Part shown: in pieces, positions 28,401-37,400 of the stretch
Position numbering within the stretch: the first letter of the stretch is position 1
Layout of the letters: every line of letters starts with the position of its first letter
From: Lytechinus pictus
Lineage: Eukaryota > Echinodermata > Echinoidea > Temnopleuroida > Toxopneustidae
DNA length: 64,000 bases
Reading direction: 5' to 3'
Assembly: GCF_037042905.1 (NCBI RefSeq)
Contig: NC_087254.1
Coordinates: forward strand, 16,043,103-16,107,102
Notes under the pieces: generated by a model
What the model saw: only the letters and a program-made list of their open reading frames with translations
What the model was told of the DNA's origin: nothing
Database searches by the model: none
Translations under genes and position numbers: made by a program

Positions 28401-31400
28401 TGGTATTATCCCTGATTTCAAAATGAAATGATCATGAGCAATTATTCATAAAATTAAAATTTTGGTAGCTTGCATGAAGAGCTTGGGACACATGAATTTC
28501 TGAACTAATTTGGGGGTATGTCAAACCATCACCTAAGAAAAATCACCTAAGAAAAATGACGGCTTGAATACGGACAGAGTTTGCAAAATTCAACTGAAGT
28601 CAAACTTTGACATTGCTTTATTTAAAACTCTGTTTACTTTTGCTGGATCTAATAAGAAAGAATAAGAATTTTACCATAAATGTCATAATTTTTTTCTTTA
28701 GGAAATTTGATCAATGTCCTTTTAAAACAAAGGGAAGCATACTGAATTGTCAAGAAAACAATGAATGTATGAATATACATCATTTCTAGAAAATATTTTG
28801 AACAAGCATGTGTTTTAGATGTTGACGTTTGCTGTGGCTTTCCAGAGTTATGATTGATCAGATCAATCGCAACTCTTTGTAAGATGGGGCCCTGTAAACA
28901 ACATATTTTTCTGTCTCCATGTACACAATACTTTTATTTTTACATTGTCTTTTTTCCTTCAATCTTTGTGTTCACAGAGACGGTGGTTCTCTGCACAAGC
29001 TGCCACACAAGCTAGACAAGCAGAAGCAGAGAGAAATGAAGTTCAGGTATGATCAGCATTCCTTTTTTTCCCCACATGAGTCACACATGAGAATGATGTG
29101 TAAAAAATTACATGTAGCACAAAAAACGAACAAACAAAAACAAACAACAAAAAAGAGAAATCTTCATGCCTAGAATAAAAGCTACATGTAATTGTTAAAA
29201 CTCATTAGTATTCCATTGCAGAAATTATTACAGGAACAATTTCATGATTTATTGATGTTTAAGATTTTTTGTAAGGTACATTGGCAAGTACATGTACTAT
29301 ATAAATGCTACCTTTTCTCAATTATTACCCCTTTACATAATGCATCTTTTCACTTTCCCCCTAGGTAACCAAACTTCCAAGCGGGCTGACCGTAGCCTCG
29401 CTGGAAAACAACTCTCCTGTCTCAAGGTTAGCAGTAATCGTCAAGGCTGGCTCCAGGTACGAGGGTGTTGAAAACCTTGGTGCATCACATTGTTTACGAG
29501 CATTTGGCCACTTGGTAAGTCTGTTCACGATTCTGTACCCCAAAGTTGATAGATACTGCCGGACTCAGTTATTTCTTACTTCACATACATTTGGTTTGTT
29601 GAAAATGGCCAAAGAAGATTTTTTTTCAAACCCTTATCCAAACAAAATTTGAATGGGTCACAGTGTATGTAGTAGTAAACTTACAGGGGGGTGGGCGGGC
29701 AGGCAGGCAGTCCATTTCAAATGTTGCAGATTGAACTACTTCCTCAGTTTATCACCTATGATCATAAAATTTGGCACACAAAGGTCTTGAGGTAAAGTGT
29801 GCAACACACATTTTTCCACATGTGTCGGAAATGGTGTTGCCCCTGCCACTGAAACAGCATGATATAGCAAAAAACCAAGGAAACGTCATTGCAGATCGAA
29901 CTACTTACTTTGGCAAAAACATTGATCATGAGGTTAAAAACAAGCAAGACAAATTTTCCATGTGTTGGAAACTGCATCGCCATGGAAATCATCTACAGTG
30001 ATATTTATAATTCCCCCCCCCCCCTTTTGAAATAATATAATTGAATTCTCCTGATCGATACATGTCCTTTTATGTACCTTGCCACCATTATTATTAAGTA
30101 TTTTTGCTGAGTATAAATATGCTGACTACTCTCATTGTTTCAGACAACAAGTGGTGCTTCAGCACTCAGCATTACCCGAGGTTTGGAGGAGGTAGGAGGT
30201 TCACTTGAAACAAGTACATCAAGAGAACATGTCACATACAGCATCCGATGTCTAAGAGATCAGCTGTAAGTCTAACAAATTTAAAAACCGATCCTTTCTC
30301 TCCTCAAGCATGCAATGATTTACTTTATAATGGAACAAATATTGTATTTTTCAATTTTCCTCTGTCAGACATGAGATAATACTGAAGTACAAGTGTAAAA
30401 TATTAAGAAGCAATATATATCTATAACAAGGACATGCAACCAAAGAATTCCGGGCTTTACATGTACAATGTAGGCCATTCTTCCTGCCCATCAATAATAC
30501 ATTTTGAATAATAAAAATGACTTACATTCTAGTTTTAGGATACATTTACAGGAAGAAAATGTAACCAAGTAGTAGATGACATCCTATGATGAATGTGGGG
30601 TATTGACTGCTTTGAGGATTATGTTTGTTTAGTGTCTACTGTCTAGGAACTTCTCATTACAAGAATCTCTTACCAGCTATCAAGAAGTGCTTCCACTCTC
30701 ACTTATCACATGCTTATTCCACCTTGTATGTCATGTACTTTGTATACTATCACTTATTGACATATTCTTCTTGAATGTATTGAATTTGCTCACATCCATA
30801 CTAATTTTTATCTGAAAACCATCAAGCGTCATTGATTTTCTTAAAGAAATCAATAATTAGATTTTAAGTTAGGAACTGTCAGATTTCCAATCATAACCCT
30901 TGGGCAAGGCATTTTACTAAAAATGTCTTGTCTTTCGTAGGAGACTTAAAGCCGTCGGTGCCTTATAAGGGAAAGTCACAACATTTGCATGCTAAAGTAC
31001 CTACTTCTTATCAGAGAAGGAACATTTTTTCCCTGTGAAGTAGTTAACATTTTATATTTACTCCCTTTACTTTGTAATTTTATTTATAGATCATATTGAT
31101 AACATTAAGAAAACAAATCCCTCCATAGCTTTACAGACTAATATATTCAGACACTTACATGTATATGAGACATTGTGTTGTTAGTTTTGCTTAACCTCAA
31201 TATCTTACCCCAATGTGGGCAGTATGGTAAATGCTAGTTGCTCTGCCTCTAGAATAGATTCAAAGTAGTGTGAAATACAGGTGTTCATCCATTGGTTAAA
31301 ATTGCTTGTGAAGGCAATACTGTGTCTTGGAAATCTTGTTGGAATGCTCCTTATGGAGTGGAGAAAGTGCATGCGGGCTTGCATACCAGTATCCGATGAC

Positions 31401-34400
31401 TGGGGCAATAAAATATCTGTAAATTTATTTTATTTACAAGAGACATTGTTCTGATGTACATTAAACACTGTATAAAAGCAGAACATTATTTTTATTAATT
31501 ATTATTAGTATTATTATTGTTGTTATTATTATTATAATTATTGTTATTATAGATATTACTAGTATTAGTATTAGTAATAGTAGTAGTAGTATTAAATATT
31601 TTTTCTTTGCTAATCCATAGGGACACTGGAATGTTCTACCTCAAGAACGTGTCAACAGGGCAAGAGTTCAGGCCTTGGGAAGTGAAGGACAACAGTCAGA
31701 GATTGCTCTTTGATTTGTCTTGCTATAATGATCAGCTCCAACTCAGTAAGTAGTTTGTGTTTGAGTTTTATCAGACGTGTATTAATTGTATATGATTATT
31801 TTTGTCTGGGGACCTAAAGTAGTCCACAAGAAAATGTCTTTCGTTCTTTTACAATTTCAAATTTTTAAGTATAAAGAAGAAGAAGAATTACTCTTTCAGA
31901 TGTGTTCATTTTCCAATGTTTGCTTTTTGAAGAATAAATTACTATTTTAGCAATTTATAGAGCAACTTCCCTGGTGACTTATTGTTTGTTTGGGGCTAGT
32001 CACTTATGTAATTTTGTCTTGTACATCAAAGTAATGATGCAGCCAGGACAAAGTTCTAAATGAAATTCTTGAAATTGCAGATGTTATGGAGCAACTTCAC
32101 AGTGCTGCGTACAGGGACACCCTTGGCCGTTCCATCTATGTGCCCCAGTACATGGTTGGAGAGCACACTACCCAGATGCTGAAAGACTACGTCAGCAGCC
32201 GCTACACTGCTGAGAACATGGCTATTGTTGGTATCGGTAAGTGGAAAACTTGTTGCTTTGTCATTATCAAGGACCTATTTCACAAAACATATCAACAGTG
32301 AATAGTTAGGAAATGTGATGGTAATCTTTTTAAAAGGGACCACTGGCCGAGAGCAGATCTGGGACCCTTTTCATAAAGAGTTATGACTGTATAACTATGC
32401 AGTGATTGTTAGTACCATGGTAACAGGACTCAGCAGCCAATCACAATTAAAGATTCCATGGAAGTAACATCATGCCGTAGTTACAATAGTTGTCTTTATA
32501 AAACAGGCCCCTGTTGTAGAACTTTTGCTTTTGCTTTGATAACAATATTTCTGAAACTTGAATGAGAAGCGATATACTAAAAGTTGCAACCATGCTGAAT
32601 TGCTTTAAAAACACTTAGTCTGAATCATTATTTCAGTTAAAACAAAATGGTGTAGAGGTGGCTCACAAAACCTCAAGCAATTACAAGTCAATTATACTTC
32701 TACAAATCGGTGATAAGTGCTAGAATTGATTGCCGTTCTGCTCCTTAGAACAGAAAGTTGAATAAATTTGCCTAAATTCAGGATTGGTGTATCAATAGCA
32801 AATTTACAATCAGATACAATAAGTTTCTTGCTACTTCCTGTTTACTTATTTTTTTTAGGGAATTGATTTCTTTTATGTTATGGAAAATAATCCTTTAACA
32901 AGTTGTATTAGGCCAATGTTCAATTGTATGAGGACAAAATTGTTTAAATTTTTTTAAAGTGTTCATTGTTTTGAAATAAAGTTACCATGCTTTTGTTGTG
33001 ATCTCGTGGACCTTTATATGTAGGAATCACAGTGGAACATGGTGGTAGCTTATTTGTTTGTTTTGTTTTGGCTGTGGTCAAGTAGTTGGTTTTGCTCAAA
33101 TATACAAAAGTCACATCCTGTCATAAATTGATCCTCCTGTACCGCCCCAGTTAAGAGGTTCTATTGCTTTACAGTGTGAATAGACCAGCCATTGATCATG
33201 TTGGTAATCCGTTTATTGTTCGTCCAGGATCCTTAAGGCTGTCCATCATCTACTTCTCCAAACACTCCAAAAACCACTACATTTTCCATACTCTACTACA
33301 CAAAGCCTACAGATTTTAAATATCAAATTAACACTTAATACAATTAAACATAGATGATGGAAAAGATTGTTTCTGTTAGTGTGAACAGATATTCCATACT
33401 TAAATGTAATATCATGACTATAAAGCTTCTATGATAGCCTTCCAATCCTAAAAAACGACACACTTCCCTTTAAATTGTCTTCCCTGCAATTGGCTGCTTC
33501 CATTCTTTCCTTCTGCTGCAAATGCCCTTGTGGATGCCATAAATCAGCTGTCTTCTTGGAATTTTTTGTTCTTCTAGGTGTTGATCACAGTGACCTGAAG
33601 ACCTTTGGGGAGTCCTTTGATCTTCAACGAGGTGACCCCTCAACTCCAGCTGCAAAATATTCAGGTAAGCAGGGCCTCTTTGTATGAAGTTTGGATGACA
33701 GGCTAGGTACATGTCACAGAATTTCTTAAGAGCAAATTGTAAAATATATTTTTAACTTGCCCTTAAAGTGTTGTGACAAGTCATAGTATATACATGTATC
33801 AACAGTGTATATTTCAGGTTATGCTCATTTGACTGGGACATATATATTTGGCTCACCGGGGTTGTAAGGTTTTTGCATAACTTTAAAAAAAGCTTTATAA
33901 GACACCTCCCATTCCGAGGATACTGCCTGTCTTGTATGATCACACTTTGCTATCTGTACTGTTTTAATTCTCCATTGGCTGTATGCCTAACCAGCAGCAC
34001 TTTTCACTTGCCTTTCTGTCAGGTGGTGAGCTGAGGACCCAGTGCAGTAGCCCCCTTGCCTATGCTGCCTTGGGCGTAGAAGGCGCCAGTCTGTCGAGCA
34101 AGGACCTTCTTGTCACCGGTATCCTCCACCAGCTGATTGGCTCTGCACCGTACATCAAGAGAGGAAGCAACCTAGCCACATCCAAGGCCAGCCAGGCAGC
34201 CGCAAAGGCTTCCTCACTCCCTCATGCTGTAAGATTCCTTTGTACAAAAGCCTTAATCCTAATGAGACTGGGAGAATGGGGGGGGGGGGGGAACCTAGGT
34301 GGCTGGAAAGACTGGAGGCTTAGGGCCTACCCCTCCCCCAAAGATCTTGACTATTGACCATGCAATCGCAATAAAATCTGTCCACTTCATGACTTAATGT

Positions 34401-37400
34401 ACAAAATTGTTTATTGTCTCGCCTGCATAGCAGAGTTCATGGATCTAGTTCATCAAGTATAGCTAATAGCTTTGATCAAGTCTTAGGTCACATGATCAAG
34501 GTCATGTGTGGCTGATCACGTACCGGTATAAAGTCAATGAATTTATTAGTTTATTGTCATATGAGTATTATATTTGTGAATATTATTCATTTTGTGCATG
34601 ATCTGACCAATACGGTGGTACGTTACATACCATACTTTACATAAGTGTGAATCTGAATCGAACTTAAATCTTTGTGAAACACCCCCAAGATGTGGGGAAT
34701 CTTTCAAGCTACCTCCTATTCACCCAGCATGATTAAGATTCCTAACGTGATATTTTGTAACCCTTTCCTTGTTTTAGGTGAACAGTTTCAACCTACCATA
34801 CTCAGACTCTGGCCTCTTCGGATTCTTTGCCATCACCCAGCCAAGTGATATGGCTCCTGTAAGCTCCTCTTGATTTTTTTTTTTTTTTTAATCAACTCTT
34901 ATTATTAATTCGGCATCACCTGTGCTTAGGAGAAAAAACAAACTGAATTACTATGACCGACAGTTCTCTCCTCACAATATTAATGATCTGATGGGATGTG
35001 GGGGGGATGCAGGTCGGCCATGATCTGGCAGAACTACGTATCTCCTTGTACACGATTCCGAGATATTCGAGCTTAAAAATTCAAAATTGCTTCTTTAGCT
35101 TTCTTTGAAAAAATGGAGGTGTATCAGACTTTTTGTTTTCCTTTGTCCTGTGGAAGATATATGAGGAATTGGGACAATAAAATATTTGATTTCCTCATTA
35201 AATCTTGTAATTTTCTTCAATTTTTGTCTCGCCTGCGTAGCAGAGCGAGACTATAGGCGCCGCTTTTCCGGCGACGGTGGTGTCGTCAACATTGAAATCT
35301 TAACCAAGGTTAAAGTTTTGAAATGTCATCATAACTTTAAAAAGTATATGGACCTAGTTCATGAAACTTGGACATAAGGGTAATCAAGTATTACTGAACA
35401 TCCTGCCTGAGTTTCAGGTCACATGACTAGGTCAAAGGTCACTTAGGGTCAACAAACTTTGACCATGTTGGGGATATTTGTGGAATTGTCATCATAACTT
35501 TGACATTTATGGATCTAGTTAAAGGAGAATGAAACCCTTGAAACCAGCTGAATCCATATCAAAGAGAAAAATCAAAGAAACATATTGTTGAAAGTTTGAG
35601 GAAGATTGAATGAATAATAAGAAAGTTATGAGCATTTGAATATTGAGATCACTAGTGCCATGTAGATCCTCCCATCGGCAATGCGACCAAGATCTGTGAT
35701 ATCACACACGTACAACTCCCTCATTACTTTAGTACTTATTTCACTTATATTCTCACTTTTATAGAGTCTATCACAAGGTGAGGTGTTCTCTTTATGAGAT
35801 GACAAGTAAAGAGGTTTCACAACATTATATCATTGATGAATCGTTTGTCATATGATTAGAATGAGCAAAAAAGAGATGTTTTGGGGTATATTTTCAGTGT
35901 CCAAATGGGAGAGTTGTACGTGTGTGACATCACAGATCTTGGTCGCATTGCCAATGGGAGGATCTCCATAGCATTAGTGATCTCAACATTCAAATGCTCA
36001 TAACTCTTTTATTGCTAGTCCTATTTTACTCAAAGTTTTTTTGATCTTATTCTTTGATTTTTTTGCTTTCACAAAAGCTAACTTGCTCCAAGAGTTTCAT
36101 TCTCCTTTAACTTAGACGTAAGAGCGATTAAGTATCCCTGAACGTCTTGTGCAAGTTTCATGTCACATGATCTAGGTCATTTAGGGTCAACGAACTTTGA
36201 TAATGTTGGGGGTATTGGTGGAATTATCATAACTTTAAAGTTTATAGATCTAGTTCATGAAACTTGGGACATAAGATTAACCATGTATCCCTGAATATCT
36301 TGTGCTTGTTTCTGTAGCACAAAGCTTAGCAATGGTCATAGAATAAATTTTCATGATTGATTGCATTGACTACAATGTGTAATCAATTGTAAAAATCAAG
36401 CGTACGATCAATTGCTAACCTTTGTGTTACGGAGCCCAGCATATACAGAATGTGTGTTCATTACATCTTTAAAGTTGAATCTTGCCTAAGTAGAACAGAT
36501 TCATTAACAGTGTGTGTTATTTGTTTAAAGATAAAGGCCTTAAATGTGTATGCAGAGGATTATGCACTTCAAAATATGTGATTGGAATTGCTATATTTCA
36601 TCATGTCGGTTTAAGAATGCCCTTAACACCACTTTTTCGCTCATCACATGCGCTCAAAAATATCACACATGTTGCATTACGTTATGATGTTTCTGCATCG
36701 ATGCGGTGCGTGAATATGTTTTGCTAATGGAGTCCTTGCACCGACACGATGGTATGCTTTTTTCACTCATGATTTAGAATGCAGCATATCTGAAGCATAT
36801 TCATTGCAAAATTCATAGATTACACGAATCAGTCACAGATATTTCTTCCAAAAATCTTCATCATATTTTGCCATCTCAGATGATTAATTGGGAGACATCA
36901 TAGTTAAACAAGTTTTTTTTATATATATATAATTCTGCTCCCATAATCTTAACTAACCTTTAGATGGTATAGGATTGATACAATTCTTGTCTCTTTTTAA
37001 TAGGTGCTAAAATCCCTGATGGAACAGTTTGGAGGAATGACGAAAGGAAATGTCAGTGCCCAAGACCTTCAGAGAGCGAAGTAAGACTCCTTTTTACAAA
37101 CTATATAATCCCTGTTGCATCAATTATGTAGTTGTAAATTGATCCCTTTTTTTATATTCACCCAGAAATGGGAAAGTCCACCCTTTGGAGAGAAATTTGA
37201 TTAACCCATTGCCTACTGGAACTGTACGGTTCCTGTACAAAGCCTGTGGGAATGACATATTTGGGTAGTCAATGGGTGAATCGAATGAAACCCAATGAAA
37301 CTTTACTTGGTAATTTTCAGCTTGGATATTGTGTATTTTTGTAAAACACATCATTTAATTGGATTATCACAGAAAAAATAATGATTCAGGCAAAAATAAA

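Noticed and set aside
31205..31408. 67-codon minus-strand frame in UQCRC2 intron 4
   Set aside because: Looks mildly protein-like but has no recognisable motif and no splice context.
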